Shown here piece after piece: positions 42,870 through 60,527 of a DNA stretch of 64,000 bases. Made by a program: the position numbers and the translations under genes. This DNA comes from Tiliqua scincoides. Lineage: Eukaryota; Chordata; Lepidosauria; Squamata; Scincidae. The stretch covers positions 10,007,396 through 10,071,395 of the forward strand of contig NC_089829.1 of NCBI RefSeq assembly GCF_035046505.1, in the 5' to 3' direction. Every line of letters begins with the position of its first letter. Within the stretch, counting starts at the first letter, position 1. The notes beneath the pieces are model-generated. The model worked only from the letters and a program-made list of their open reading frames with translations. It was not told the origin of the DNA and did not search any database.

Positions 42870-43789
42870 TGAGTCTCCCAACCTGGGCAGTGATGGGCAA
42901 TGCTTATTGCAGTGTGTATGAGAAGCCAGATCTTAGGACCAGGTTCCTCTTTTGAAATGATGGCTGCTACGAAATGGTTTAGATTTCAGAGTTGTGTTTG
43001 CTGACTGCAGAATTTTGAACTTGTGGATACAGAATTTGCACAATCCCAGAAGCAAGTTCTATCTGAACAGTATTCTTCTTTTGGATTTAAGTCTTTCCCA
43101 GGGCTGCATGAGTCCTCTGCAATCAGAATAATGTATGCAAAGAGAGTATATCAGTGTGCATTTGTTGAGCACAACATGGGACGTTTATGTGTTCTTTAGA
43201 AGAAGCATGGCTTGCTGTTCCAGCATAGCAGAAGCTACTTGCAGAAAATTAAGACTATATACGTAGATAAATACAAAAGTTGAGAATACAGCTGTATTAG
43301 AGAATACGGAATACAATCTAAAGCTGTCCTCTTGTTAAAGGGAGAGCTGCATGGACCAGCTCAAAAGCTGCAAACCCTGACTATGTTCCCTGGAACAATA
43401 CGGACGAAAGACTCTCCCATACCAGTGACGAAAGTGAACAGGTGCGGTCAGGTATGGAGACGGATGTACGGTTTTAGAGGTGATGGGGAGAACAGCTACC
43501 AGAAATGATAAACTCTGCAGTCTTTCTGGATTGTGTTTTCAAGGAAGGCCTATTCAGTCTATACAGACAGCCTCCCTCCTAGTCATGACATCACTTCCTG
43601 GGTGGGTCCTGACAGTTTCTCATTCTAAAAAGTGGGTCCTTGTGCTAAATATATGGGAACCACTGCTCTACACTGACTGGCAGCAGCTCTCCAAGGTTTC
43701 AGACAGTTATTTTTTTCCCCACCTGGGACTGCACTTAGGACTTTCTAGATGCAAAACAGGAGCTCTTCCAGTCTGCTACAGCCTCTCCC

Positions 43790-43872
43790 TAGCAAGCTGT
43801 TATTGCTTGACTATAGCAAGGGGGTTGGACTAGCTGATCTCTCCAAATCCTTTGCAGCTCCTATCATTCTAT
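43790..43872 (+). mobile_element. Old CR1 3' end
   Basis: GGGGGTTGGACTAGCTGATC TCTCCAAATCC ... CCTATCATTCTATGA, the classic CR1 3' end with an ATTCTATG octamer. Confidence 0.65.
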
Positions 43873-44311
43873 GACTTATTGCCAGGATTCAAGTAATTAA
43901 AATCCCCGTGAAAAACAATTAGAGTCTCAGTTGCTCATCCCTCAGCTGCCTCTGGAGAAATCATGCCTTTAGTTACATGAATAATCTATGACCCCTACCC
44001 TGCTAATGTCAGGGAGAAAATGATAACAGACTATCAGATCAATTAGAATCTATCCTCAGGGAGTCATCCGCCATCCTTCCTTCTTGTCCACTTTGCTGGG
44101 GAGTGTTTGAGGATGGTTCATACTAAGAAGACCAGATCAGCAGCCTACTGGCACTTCTCTCTCCTCCATCTGCAGTACATGGGGTGAAGGACGACAACAT
44201 GGTCAGGGCGAATCGCTAAACAGAAAGATGCTCCAGCTGTATCCGTTTATGAGCTTGAACTGTATGTCTTCAGCAGGGACTGTTGTGATTTTCTGATTCC
44301 TGTTGATGGTT

Positions 44312-44460
44312 AATGGCTGAAGTCTTCCTGGTGCCTGACCTGGTGGTGTGCCAGCCACTGTCCTTCCATTGCTTCAAAAAGGAAGAGAGGAACAGAATGG
44401 CAGAACAAGTGTGGAGAAGAGGCCATTCTCTTCCCTTCCATACTCCAGTGACAAGACCAT
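44312..44460. mobile_element. Family P copy 7, partial
   Basis: GTCTTCCTGGTGCCTGACCT, then the two purine/pyrimidine arms (AGAACAAGTGTGGAGAAGAG and CTTCCCTTCCATACTCC). Confidence 0.5.
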
Positions 44461-44911
44461 TCCATCCTGGACAACTGTCAAATGCAGTCAAACGCATCCC
44501 AGCAGTGGACATTTGTGTTCCTTCTTTTTGCGTCCCAGATATTTGTGTTCCAATATGTATATTTATATTAAATGTATTTTTTATTTTTAAAAGGCAAAGT
44601 TAGGGTAGAGGGTTAGGGCTGGAATAAAAGGCTTAGGATATATAAAATGGGGCTTGTTGCCTTTATATAGTTATAGTGGGATGCAAATAACTGGGATGCA
44701 AAAATACCCAGACACGAGTGTCCAGGGATGCTAATGACTGGGACGTGTTTGACGAAGACACAATCATTCAAGATGTAAATACCCTTGTACTTTGTTTTTC
44801 CACTCCATTGCTCTCTTCTGTTGTGAAACTGGGAAGAGGCGGGTACTTCATCTATCTGCCATCTAAGATGACCTTCTCAGTGAATCTAATGGATTGTTCA
44901 ACCCTCTAGGA

Positions 44912-45286
44912 CAGGGGTGTCGAACTAATTTCATTCAGCAGGCTGAGTAGCATTCATGATGCCTGCTGAGGGCTGGAAGTGATGTCATTAAACAGGAACT
45001 GATGTCATTTAGTAGTTGATGGCCCAAAATAAACACTTTTTATCACTTGGGGATTCATCGCAAAAGAGAACATGCAGATCTTGATCATATTTTCAAGATA
45101 GGGAAAAGTCCAATTATCACACAGGCTGCCTTTTCAGCAGTGCCACTACTGCTGATGAATCACTTTGCAGCTCATCAGCTGAGAGGAGCTGATGGTGGTG
45201 CTGAGAGAGCCCAATTATCATGGGAGTTGGATAAAAAGCTTCCACGGGCTAGATCTGGCCCACAGGCCTTATGTTTGACACCCCTG
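44912..45286. mobile_element. hAT-like element, family H2
   Basis: Left end CAGGGGTGTCGAACTAATTT; right end TTATGTTTGACACCCCTG. Flanks CTCTAGGA and CTCTCAAA share half their bases. No transposase frame. Confidence 0.75.
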
Positions 45287-46061
45287 CTCTCAAACCTGTA
45301 CCACCAGATTGGAGGTGGAATTCTGCCACTTTTATGTACCTCCCACCGAAGAGAGACTCCCTGCAAGCAGCAAAAAAACACAGCAGGAAAGATTCCAAGT
45401 CCAACCTGTTATTCAAGGTTACTACTTGCACAGAGTCTTTTTAGCTGCTGAGCATTCAAAAAATGCCTCCCCCCACCCAGCTGTAACATGAAGTGGTGTG
45501 TTCCATTGGAGCTCCTCAGAACTTGTCCATCTTACTCCTCCCTCCTTCCTCTGCTATATTACACCCTGAGACTTGTGACAAAGGGTTGCAAAATTGGAAG
45601 AACCCCTACCCCCATCCTGAGATTCAGGAAGCAAGCCCTGAAGATGTCACAAGGCAGGCCCAGTGATGTCACCTTGTTGTGTACTTTGAATGGCCAAAAA
45701 AAATCTGGTGCCAAGATGGTACCCAGCAGCAAAGGGAAAGGAGGAAATCCTGGTTTCATTAAAGAGGAATTTCCCCCCATTTTTCCAGTGGGAAAAATGT
45801 CAATATCTGCTTTTTCAGACAAAGGGTGAAATCATTTTTCAAGTAGTGTTTTTAAATAAAACGAATAGAGCCAGAAATATTGCTGCAAGACTCCTGCTAC
45901 CACATCAGCCACACCTCTGCCTCCCAGGCCAAAGTGGAGTGTTGCCACAGAAGTGCACATTGGATTTTGAATGGAAGGGAGAGGCAGTAGAGATGTCCCT
46001 CCAAAATTTCAGTCCCTCTAAACGCTCTGTGGCTCCTGAGGGCAGGACTAGAACGAATGGG

Positions 46062-46300
46062 TTGGCACTTTAGGAAAGCAGATTTAGGGTAGACCTGAGG
46101 AAGAATGTCCTAACTGTGGGATCTAGCTGACACTGGAACTATCTGCCTCAAGAGATAGTGGTCATCTCTTATGGGGAGTTTTCAAGAAGAAGCTGAAAGG
46201 CCACCTGTCAGAGATGCTGTAGCAGCTGCCTGCACTTAGCAAGGGGCTGGACTAGATGATCCCCAAGTTCTCTTCCAACCATCATATGCAATTATTCTAT
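46062..46300 (+). mobile_element. Old CR1 3' part
   Basis: AGGAAGAATGTCCTAACTGT, GGGGCTGGACTAGATGATCC and TTCTCTTCCAACCATCATAT GCAATTATTCTAT: the conserved end of an ancient CR1 subfamily, distinct from the TTCTTATG subfamily. Confidence 0.75.
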
Positions 46301-47834
46301 AAGAAATGCTGGAACAGCTGGGGTGCCCCCCCCATAACCTGAATCTCAGGCCGAAAACCAGAAACCATACTGGTTACACTCCCCCTTTCCCCCTGACAAT
46401 GAGGAATTACAAATCAAGAACCAAAAATCATGTTATGTGTTATTTAAAAAATTTTTTTTAATGATTTTCCCCAACGAAAAAGACACTAAGACAACACTGA
46501 TCTCCACTTAAGGGAACATTAATGTGATGGATGCTCTTCCTTCTTGCCCTTGGCAACATCTAGTCACTTTTCCTTGAAATTGGTATGCAGAATTTATTTT
46601 TAGATCACAAGTCTGCGATGCTTGAAAACAAGGACTTAAAGTGATTGTGCAGGTAGCTTCTACGTTAGGGGCCTTTGGTGTTTGTGCTGAGCTGTTGCAT
46701 TTCTGCATTTAGCTAGAAGCAGGATTAAAATGGGGTTGCCACACTCAACAGGTGGACTGCTACAATCCCATGCAATGCTTGCCTGGGAGCAAGCCCATAG
46801 GGAGACTTGTGAGTAAACATGCGTAGGAGTACTTTGTTAATGTGCTAACAGTGTCCATTCCTGCAAACTCAGAATGAAGACCTGTTCAGCAAAGACTCTC
46901 CCTACGATGGCTATCAGAGCTGTGACTAGGGTGGAGGCTGAGGGGCACTGGCCTTGGGTGCTCCACCAAGAGGGGGTGCACGACTGCCCCCAAGTTCTGG
47001 ACACGTACATTGTGGCTGCTTCACATGCCCCGTTCCGTCTCCTCTGGAGGTGCGCCCCCTCCTCTAGGGAGAAACCGGAAGTGACTGCTTTCAAGCCACA
47101 AGCAGCATGAAGGCAGTCATCTCTGGAGGAGAGGGCGCTGGCTGCTTTGCACACTCCACTTCTTCTCCTCTGAGGGCTCCCAGTGGAGCAGCTGCAGCGT
47201 GCATGATGTCACTGCCCCGGGGGTCATGACAGTCAGTTACGCCCCTGGCATCTATCAATATTTGCTTCCCACTCAGTGTTGCTGCTAAGTTGCCCCTTAA
47301 TTAGATTTCTGTTCCCTGCAAGGAGGGCATGGAGTGGTTCCAGACCAGTATTTTCATCCCCAGTAGAAATATGACATCCTGCCTGGTGAAAAGTCACTGG
47401 GCAGGGTCAGCACAATTCTCAAGCCATTTGAAGTGGGTGCCTGAAGTGGTGAATTGCTAGGGGTGTATGCCTCTGTTGCCCCCCACCACCACCACCACCA
47501 CAACTTTGTGGCTGAGATTCTTGGTTTTCACTGTGTCCATGAAATCAAATTAACGGCACACTTCATGTAACAGTACAGTAGCTGAGGCAGCAATTAAGAA
47601 GCATTTCACGACGCAAGTATTATTTTATATTTATAATTTCAGCAGATTTTGAATCAAAGGAAAAAGTAAGGTATTGAGGTTTCTGAGACCCCGTAGGAAT
47701 TGCCACTGAAGGTTGATACATCCCATAATAGTTGTCCCTGGTACCTCAACCAATAATCCTTAATTCAATGTATAACATTCAGCCGGCTTCATTCTCAACT
47801 ATATCTCATTGTTTTATTTTGTTTTTAGTGAAAA

Positions 47835-48042
47835 TCAGGACTTTCCTTGTTCAAATCTCGCCTCTATCCCCATGAGATTCTGGCATGAATTCTCACTAGG
47901 TGGCCTCTGGCAAGCTACCTCCCCTCAGCCTCAGTCTTCCCATCTGAAACATGGGGATAATAATCCCTACAGCAATATTATTATTACAAATTACATCAAG
48001 ATAATATATGTGAAGTGCTTTGCACACTTCAAAAAGTGCTAA
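47835..48042 (+). repeat. MIR-like SINE relic
   Basis: GTTCAAATCTCGCC, then CCTCAGTCTTCCCATCTGAA, ATGGGGATAATAATCCCTAC and GTGAAGTGCTTTGC, the MIR order in forward orientation. Confidence 0.65.
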
Positions 48043-48044
48043 AT

Positions 48045-48045
48045 G

Positions 48046-48088
<43 letters not shown>
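48045..48088 (+). repeat. (CAT)n microsatellite
   Basis: About 14 uninterrupted CAT units at the 3' end of the MIR-like relic. Confidence 0.95.
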
Positions 48089-48902
48089 TTCAATCATTAT
48101 TAACAACAACAGCTGAGGTCCATTTTACCTACCAGAACCACATTATTAAAGTACAAGCATATGGGGATCAAAACTGTAAGAATAGCAGAAGAGATTAAAA
48201 AAAGAACTATAGAACTGTTCAAAATACAATTTTAGACTAATAAAAACATGACCAAAACAAAACAGTAGTAAAACTCAGCAATATGATTTCAGTAATAAAA
48301 AGTCCACTGCAGTAAAAACTTGCTGGAACAAGCAGATCTTTCATTACCTCTGGAATGCCAATGGAATTTTTTGTTTTGTTTTTAAGTGAGAAAATCATAT
48401 ATAAGCAGCAAAGCATTGCTGAGGAAGGGGAAAGAGGGACTTGATTGCTTTGCATGATTACTTTTCTTTTCTAAACAAGCACACATAGTGAACAAAACAT
48501 GACTAAAGAGTCTGATGGCCAGGAGCTGCCAGGAAGTGGGTAGTTAAAGGGCCAACACCAGGGTAAATCTCATTGTGTCTTTGCTAGGGCACAGTGGTGG
48601 CACCAGAAAAAAATATTGGGGGGGCACAGAAGGTGCAAGGATCCCCCCCAGACCTGGGAGAGCAAGCTTTGGCTTGCATGACTGCTGAAGCAGATAATGA
48701 TGCATTTCATAGTCCCATCCTAAACAGATTTTCTCTGAAGCAAGAGTGATTGATTTGGACAGAGATAAAACTTCTCTCTTCCACTCCAGTTCTATCACCA
48801 GCAGATGGCAGTGAGTCAAGGGAAAACTGCTCTCTCTTTTCCCCTGTCGCAGTTGAAATACATAAATTCTTCATAAACAAGAGGAAAGGCCTCCTGGTTC
48901 CC

Positions 48903-49125
48903 GAGGCAGTGCGCAAAATGTCACCATCTTAGCCGGCGATGCACCAGCCACTGCCTCCACTTCTCCTGCTCCCTGGATCTGAAGAGGGGCTGTGGAGAAG
49001 AATCATGGGCATCTGAAGCTCTAGTCTATCACTCTTCTGCCTTCCTCTAGTCTTTTACCACTCCATTCCCTTCTTCTTTTTCAAATTCAGGGAACAGGCA
49101 GATGAGGTGCTGGGGAGCAGTAGCA
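48903..49125. mobile_element. Family P copy 8, partial
   Basis: CTTCTCCTGCTCCCTGGATC TGAAGAGG facing CTTCTTTTTCAAATTCAGGG AACAGG, with the CTCTAGTCTATCACTC centre. Confidence 0.55.
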
Positions 49126-49216
49126 TACCAAGGTCATTTGGTACCCACAGCCCATAAATTTTTGACACCCACCTATGACTACAACATTATTTCTAGTATT
49201 CACAACATGAAGTGAA

Positions 49217-49238
49217 TAATAATAATAATAATAATAAT

Positions 49239-49320
<82 letters not shown>

Positions 49321-49321
49321 G
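49217..49321 (+). repeat. (AAT)n microsatellite, long
   Basis: About 105 bases of AAT units with a single ATT interruption near 49240. Confidence 0.97.
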
Positions 49322-49395
49322 TAATGGCCAGAGAAAAAGCACAGGCAGTGAACATTTCATTTATTGAACTTTGTATATACAGTATATATAATATT

Positions 49396-50430
49396 TAGGG
49401 GTGCTCAATAGGTGGATCGCGATCTACCGGTAGATCGTGAGGCAAAATGAGTAGATCGCGGAGCCCTGTCTCTCCAGACTGTTAATATGTCAGTTTCGTC
49501 TAGTGACTAGACAAAACTGACATATTTAGCTGACACTAAACTGACACTGAAACTGACACTTTAGCTGCTCTTCAGGCATGCAGCAACAAAACTGAGGAAA
49601 CTGACTAGACTCTAGTCAGTTTCATCAGTTTCCTGGCGCTGCATGCAGGAAGAGCAGGAGCTAAAGTGGGTGGCAGCGGGAGGGGGAGCTGGGCTGCACT
49701 GGACTGAGGCGCTTCCTGGGGCTCTGTAGCGGAAGGGGGGAGGGGCGGGAGTTCGAGTTGGAGTCGCTCTGATGGCGGTTGCCGCGGGAGGCCCCGAGTG
49801 ACCCTCCCCTTCCCTTCCAGTCAGGTCCGGCCCAGCCCAGCCCAGCCATGCCCAGCCCAGCCGCCCCTGTAGGAGCCCAGAGGTAAGTGCTGTGGCTGCT
49901 GCCGCTCTCGGTTGGAGCTGACAGGTGAGACGATCCCCCTGGCCCCACCCGCCGCTGCAGGAGGAGAGCCTGTGGGAGCAGTGTCTCCCCCACCTGCCGC
50001 CTGCATGCGCAGCCCTTCTCCATGGAAATGGGGAAGCCCCCCGCCCCTTCCGAGGAGGACCTGCAACGCCTCCCTCTCCCTGCTGGTCTCGGGGCGCAGC
50101 CACAAAGAGTTTGGGGGGGCGGGGAGTGGGGAGCTCCTCCCCCCCCGTAGTGCAGCAAGGCTGTTCATGTGCCTCTTGGGGGGACCTGTGGCTGCCCCAG
50201 TATGTGGGGTGGGGAGAGAGGAGAGGCCTCCCGTGTGCTTCCTGAAGCATCTGGTGGGCCACTGTGGGGCACAGGAAGCTGGACTTGGTGGGCCTCCTCT
50301 GACCTGGTCCAGCAGGGGCTCTATACATCAAAGGGGATATCTGTCAGATGCTTCCTTCCCCCCTGGTAGATCTCCGGGCCTTGCTGGGTTTCAAAGTAGT
50401 TCTTGAGCCAAAAAAGTGTGAGCACCCCTG
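49396..50430. mobile_element. hAT-like element, family H3, with GC-rich core
   Basis: Left end TAGGGGTGCTCAATAGGTGG ATCGCGATCTACC; right end AGTGTGAGCACCCCTG. The 12-base termini are inverted with one change. The core (about 49640-50200) is strongly GC-rich, with long frames on both strands that look like low-complexity Pro/Gly/Ala translations, not a transposase. A CR1-like 3' scrap (GGTGGGCCACTGTGGGGCAC AGGAAGCTGGAC) lies at 50225-50330. Confidence 0.6.
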
Positions 50431-50864
50431 TAATATATATACTAACTTTGTAAGTTTGTATACTTATTTGTATATTTATATATAACTTTGTATGTATAAT
50501 CATACCACCTGAAATACTTGTACATTTAAAAGAAATAAGTTTTCTTCTTGAAAAAGAAGTTTAAACATCTTGAGGAAGCCTCTCAGGTATCTCCCTGCAG
50601 CCTGGCACCTAGGGCTGCCCGTTCATTCACCCCCCATTCACCCTCTTTGTATGCCACTACTGGAGAGACAGATGAAAGTGAGCAGAGGAAGGTACCCTCT
50701 TCCTCTGGGATGGGGACTGACTGGTGCCACACTTGCATCTACATTCAAAAAAATCACCAGAAACCACAACTTAAAAAGGTGGGTGAATAACATAGATAAC
50801 ACTGGATTAGAGCAGGTTGGCATAGAGGTCCCCTGGATTCCTTGCCACAACTAATGGCTTAAGA

Positions 50865-51187
50865 CAGGGGTGTCAATCATAAGGCCCAGGGGCCGGATGC
50901 AACCCATGGAAGCTTTTTATGCAGCCCTTGGGTTCTCAGCTGCTGAGCAGTGCTGAGGTGTTCCTGCTGAAAGGGAAGCCCACATGAAAATTGGACTTTC
51001 CCATATCTTGAAAATATGATCAAGATTTGCGTATTTTCTCTTCTGTCATTTGCAGCTAAGTAGTTCCTAAGTGAGAAAAAGTGCTTATTTTTGGTTATGA
51101 CCTGTTTAAATGACATCTCTTCCTACCTAATGACATCACTTCCGCCCCTCAGCAAGCTCTCTGTATGAAACGAGTTTGACACCCCTG
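50865..51187. mobile_element. hAT-like element, family H2, perfect 8-bp duplication
   Basis: 323 bp from CAGGGGTGTCAATCATAAGG to ACGAGTTTGACACCCCTG. The flanks are GCTTAAGA on the left and GCTTAAGA on the right, a perfect 8-base target-site duplication, which confirms the superfamily-level call. No frame inside. It lies about 220 bases upstream of the protease exon at 51407. Confidence 0.9.
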
Positions 51188-51406
51188 GCTTAAGATCTTT
51201 GGGAAGAACCTTGAATATCTATGTTGCAATGGACAATACGCAGTTGTCTGTGTTCCGTTGATTCTCGTGTGGTGCTCCTATGAGATCTGTAAGATCTTCC
51301 AAGACAAGTTTGGCTCACTTGTCTAAAGAACTGGTGCAGGCCCAACATGTGGTGCGTTGCCACCTCCCAGTCCTCGATTCTTGTCCTGTGACAGTTCTTT
51401 CTGCAG

Positions 51407-57145
<5,739 letters not shown>

Positions 57146-57388
57146 TTGCTCTTCCCAGTCCTGATGCCCACATCTGATGACCAGATCACTTTTCTGGGCG
57201 GGGGGCGGGGCGGGGAGGTCATAGCAGTCTGATTCCGTTGCTCTGGGTTTGTTTCCGTGAATTACCTTTTCCTCTAAATAAGGACAGATAGATGCTGGGG
57301 GTGCTTTTTCTGTCTGTGGCCTTGCCCATCCTCTCTTTTGGCCTTCATTTCTCATTAGGTCTCTGCCCATGACAACCTACAGCCCTAC

Positions 57389-57669
57389 CAGGGCCTATCC
57401 AAGATCTCCTAGCACCTGACGCTGCAGTCCTTGCAAGACACTGCTCACCACTCCTCCTCTTCCTTCTTCTCTTGCTGCCCGCATTTGAAAAGGAAGACGG
57501 GAAGTTAACAGAAGGGGACATGAATCAGACACTCTAGCCCACCACTCTCTTCTCCTCCACACTTCCTCATCCACTCCAATCTGCTCTTCTGATTTGAATC
57601 CAGGAAGCAGAAAGAGCAGCATAGGTGGGCAGATGGAGGTGGTAGTGAACTGTGGTTGGGCTGATCCTG
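57389..57669. mobile_element. Palindromic hAT-like element, family P copy 11
   Basis: Begins CAGGGCCTATCCAAGATCTC CTAGCACCTGA and ends GGTTGGGCTGATCCTG. Both inner arms present with the central CACTCTAGCCCACCACTC. Confidence 0.8.
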
Positions 57670-58077
57670 AATACTGCCACCCTCTGCCAAACCAAGATCT
57701 TCTACTCCCTAAGACAACTCCTGCCATTCTCCTTTGCTGTCTCCTATCCTTGAAACTCTCCCCGCCCCTTGTCTGGAGTGCCTTGGCTTTTCCCCATCAA
57801 CTGCACTTCCAGCTGTAACTGAGCTTTGGCACATATAAAGGAATCTACCCACAATCTTTGCTCCCTCTCTCTCTTGATGCCCCACTATTGCCTTGGGAGC
57901 CAGAACTTGTTTGCTACTATGTAACTTGTACACTAAGGGTGCAGGAGGTCACAAGCAAACTTGTACCCATGTCTAGCTTGGGGTCGTACGTATGTCATCG
58001 GGTTTTGCTTGTGCAGTTCCAAGCCCAATAAAATAACCACGAAAGCTTCTTAAGTCCACTGGCGTCAGGTCACTGGC

Positions 58078-58130
58078 GTCCACCATTCCTCCACCTTCTG
58101 CTTCCTGGATTTGAGGAGGTTCATTCCATT
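58078..58130. mobile_element. Family P fragment (copy 14)
   Basis: CTTCTGCTTCCTGGATTTGA GGAGG, one arm only. Confidence 0.4.
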
Positions 58131-59174
58131 TCCTACAGAGACCAGAGTCAGCAGCTCACAAGCAGCCATTGTTCTCCAGTTGTTGCTCTCTAGCAGCCAG
58201 TATTCAGCGGCAGACTGCCTCAGTCTTGCCTATAGTCCATCATGAGCATTGCTCAGAGCTACTATTGGCTACATTACCCTTTCAAGAAAGCTGGAATCCT
58301 GTCAGTCAGGAACTGGGTAGGGTGAGAAGAGACTGAGTCACCAATCACCTGATTGATTCTAGCTTTCCCAGCAGTGTAAGCTTCTGCATATCTAATCAGA
58401 AATAAGAGGCATTGAGTTCACTGGGTCTTACTCTTAGGTAAGTGTGTCTAGGGCTGCAGCTTTAAAGAGTTATACAAGGCACATGCAGTCACACAATTAG
58501 ATTGGAGGCTTGTAAGGTCAGCGCTTGTCTCAACTTCTGCACCAGGAATGTGGGTTTTTTCAAAGAGAAGCAGCTTGGAAAAGAGCCAACCCCATCATTC
58601 AGCAGATCATGTGGGAGTGGGTGGTTGCTGAAAAAGCAGGCAGGCCGGAGCATTAATGGAACCAGATTTGAGCTTCGGGAGCCAGCAAAGTGACAGAAAA
58701 TGAGACCATTGATTAGCTCAAAAGACAGCGGAGAGGTGGCAAAACACATCTCCCAGGAACAGGATGTTCCTTCAGTCAGATAAGAAAAAGCTGACATTCT
58801 CTTCCCTGATGTGCAGGGTTGGCTCAGTCTACTTCCAGACACGATGAAGTTCTATGATCAGGGGGACAACAGCAGATCCAGGGCAGTTGTTTGCCTTTCA
58901 GTCAGGCCATCTTAATAACGCTGGAGGAAATTCTGACATGCAGGCCACACCAACCAAAAGCCCTGTTCCTCTGTCACAGACTTGGGAACAAGCAGGCTGA
59001 GGTCTCCTCAGAGCGCTGTTTCACACTCTACCTTACCTCACAAGGTTGTTGTGAAGGTAATATGGGGAGAGAAGAGCTCCTTGGAGGGGTGGGACAGAAT
59101 GTAGTACATGGGATGATTTGCAAAAGGTCTGGTGTCTTCCATCTTTGGTATCTGTGCCTTAGGATGGACCTGCC

Positions 59175-59490
59175 GTTATTTGGACCTGTTCCAGTCTATA
59201 CCCTTCTTAAAGGGCAGCACTCCAAATGAGGTCAGGCTAGCGTGGAAGAAAGCACTGTTTCTTGTGACTTGGAAACTGTGGTTCTATTAAAGCAGGTTCT
59301 GGTCAACTGCAATCCCAAGATCCTTTCCTCATGTGCTACTGTCAAGCCAAGTGTCCCCCTTTCTACCTGTTTGGTTGCTTTAGTTTTTTGCCTCAATGCA
59401 GAACTTTGCACTTGCCTCTGTCAAACTTTATTTCCTCCATCTCAGCCCAAGATTCCCATTCTGTCAAAGTCATTTTAATGTTATGCTTGT
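59175..59490 (-). mobile_element. Old CR1/L3-like relic, antisense
   Basis: AGCACTCCAAATGAGGTCAG, CAACTGCAATCCCAAGATCC TTTCC and GCAGAACTTTGCACTTGCCT CTGTCAAACTTTATTTCC follow the order of the antisense CR1/L3 3' coding region as remembered. Confidence 0.6.
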
Positions 59491-60004
59491 CTTGTTAGCG
59501 ATTTCTCCCACATGAAAAATCAGGCATGGGATGGGAGTGTTCTGGTGAGAATTGGCGACATTCTAGAAATAATCACCTGCACACGCTTAATTAGAGCTAG
59601 AGGGGGACAGTGTTTGAATTATAACGCCTTCCAGGTAAAATGCTGTCTGTGCATTAATGGAAGTTATACTCTAGAATGCATCATTGATCCAAAAGTTCAC
59701 CATCAGGTATATGGTTTTTGCAATCTTAGAGCTTTTGCCCTTTTTTGTGATTGTAAGGGTTTTGCTATTTCCCGTTCATCCTATGTTGCACAGTTGTTCT
59801 GAAATGTATCTTCATCACTCATGAAAAAGGAATAAAGTAAAAAGTGACAGCCAAGAACACAGTGGTGTTGGTCAGAGTGCTGCTACTTTATCCTTAGTCT
59901 ATGAAGCCCTTGGAGTGACCTTGGGCCAGTCACCTTCTCTTAGCATAGCTTATTTTGCAGGACTGCAGTGAGGACAAGTTGAAGAAACAGGACCGTGCTG
60001 CCCT

Positions 60005-60214
60005 ACGTGAGGCCTTCAGTGATGGCTTGATGGGGGCCCCTGCCTTCTGTCCACCAGCATCCACAACCTCCTCCTCCTCCCTGAACGAGGGGAACAGAGC
60101 AGAAGAGGAAGTGTAGAGGAAAGGAGGGTGTCCCACACTCAAGCCCACTGCTCTCCCTTCCTCTTCTACTCCGTGGAGCAGGAGGAGTGATGAACACTGG
60201 CATGGTCCTGGGTT
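60005..60214. mobile_element. Family P copy 12, left part
   Basis: CAACCTCCTCCTCCTCCCTG, GAACAGAGCAGAAGAGGAAG and CTCAAGCCCACTGCTCTCCC TTCCTCTTCTAC. Interrupted by a LINE fragment at 60215-60527; the right end resumes as ACTGCCTCAGTCACTGGCAA GGCCCGGG to about 60598. Confidence 0.6.
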
Positions 60215-60527
60215 TATTTATTTATTTGTTTGGCGTACGGCATATAATACATGGACTTATATATCAGTAAGACTAGATCAAATGTCAATGTCCAGTTCAT
60301 GCAGCCATTCAAAGACAGAGTTACCTTCAAAGTAAAAAGACAGACCAAGGGCCAGTATACACCCTCAGTTTGCAGCCAGACACAATGTGGTACATGGTTT
60401 GATGGGAGAACCTGCAATCCCACTGAGGGGTAGATACTAGCCCCCATTTAAACATTGAGTCCTGACAAACACCATGTAGGATATGGATCCTATTCAAAGT
60501 TTTCCAGTGCTGGCGAGGTAAGTCGAA
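60215..60527 (-). mobile_element. LINE 3' fragment with perfect 12-base duplication
   Basis: ATGGTCCTGGGT occurs at 60203-60214 and 60528-60539. Inside, the minus strand encodes RQHWKTLNRIHILHGVCQDS MFKWGLVS and a degenerate knuckle, the C-terminus of a non-LTR reverse transcriptase. The 3' end is an AAAT-type A-rich tail. The clade is uncertain. Confidence 0.75.

Larger units (their letters stand above)
35513..51406. other. Gene-free repeat-rich region between the ZNF relic and the protease
   Basis: I recognise no functional host exon. A possible decayed zinc finger (TEKPPSYEM...MWGKL) lies at about 37205-37290 on the minus strand. Frames at 36140-37200 are pyrimidine/purine-biased and match nothing. 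Unassigned stretches longer than 300 bases include about 35520-37200, 38870-40750, 40850-42100, 42900-43560, 45300-46060 and 46300-46750. The missing first exon of the protease may lie in the right part of this region. Confidence 0.45.

Noticed and set aside
49612-50406. Minus-strand 239-codon and plus-strand 164-codon frames in the H3 element
   Set aside because: Low-complexity translations of a GC-rich block, open on both strands, without transposase or other domain.
57680-58060. LTR-like layout (TATAAAGG near 57834, AATAAA near 58026)
   Set aside because: The spacing between the two signals is long, and no TG...CA ends, duplication, primer site or internal coding region is seen. Left as unassigned.
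59512-59802. Plus-strand 96-codon frame rich in cysteine
   Set aside because: Looks protein-like at first, but matches nothing known and lies just after an antisense CR1 relic; kept only as unassigned sequence.
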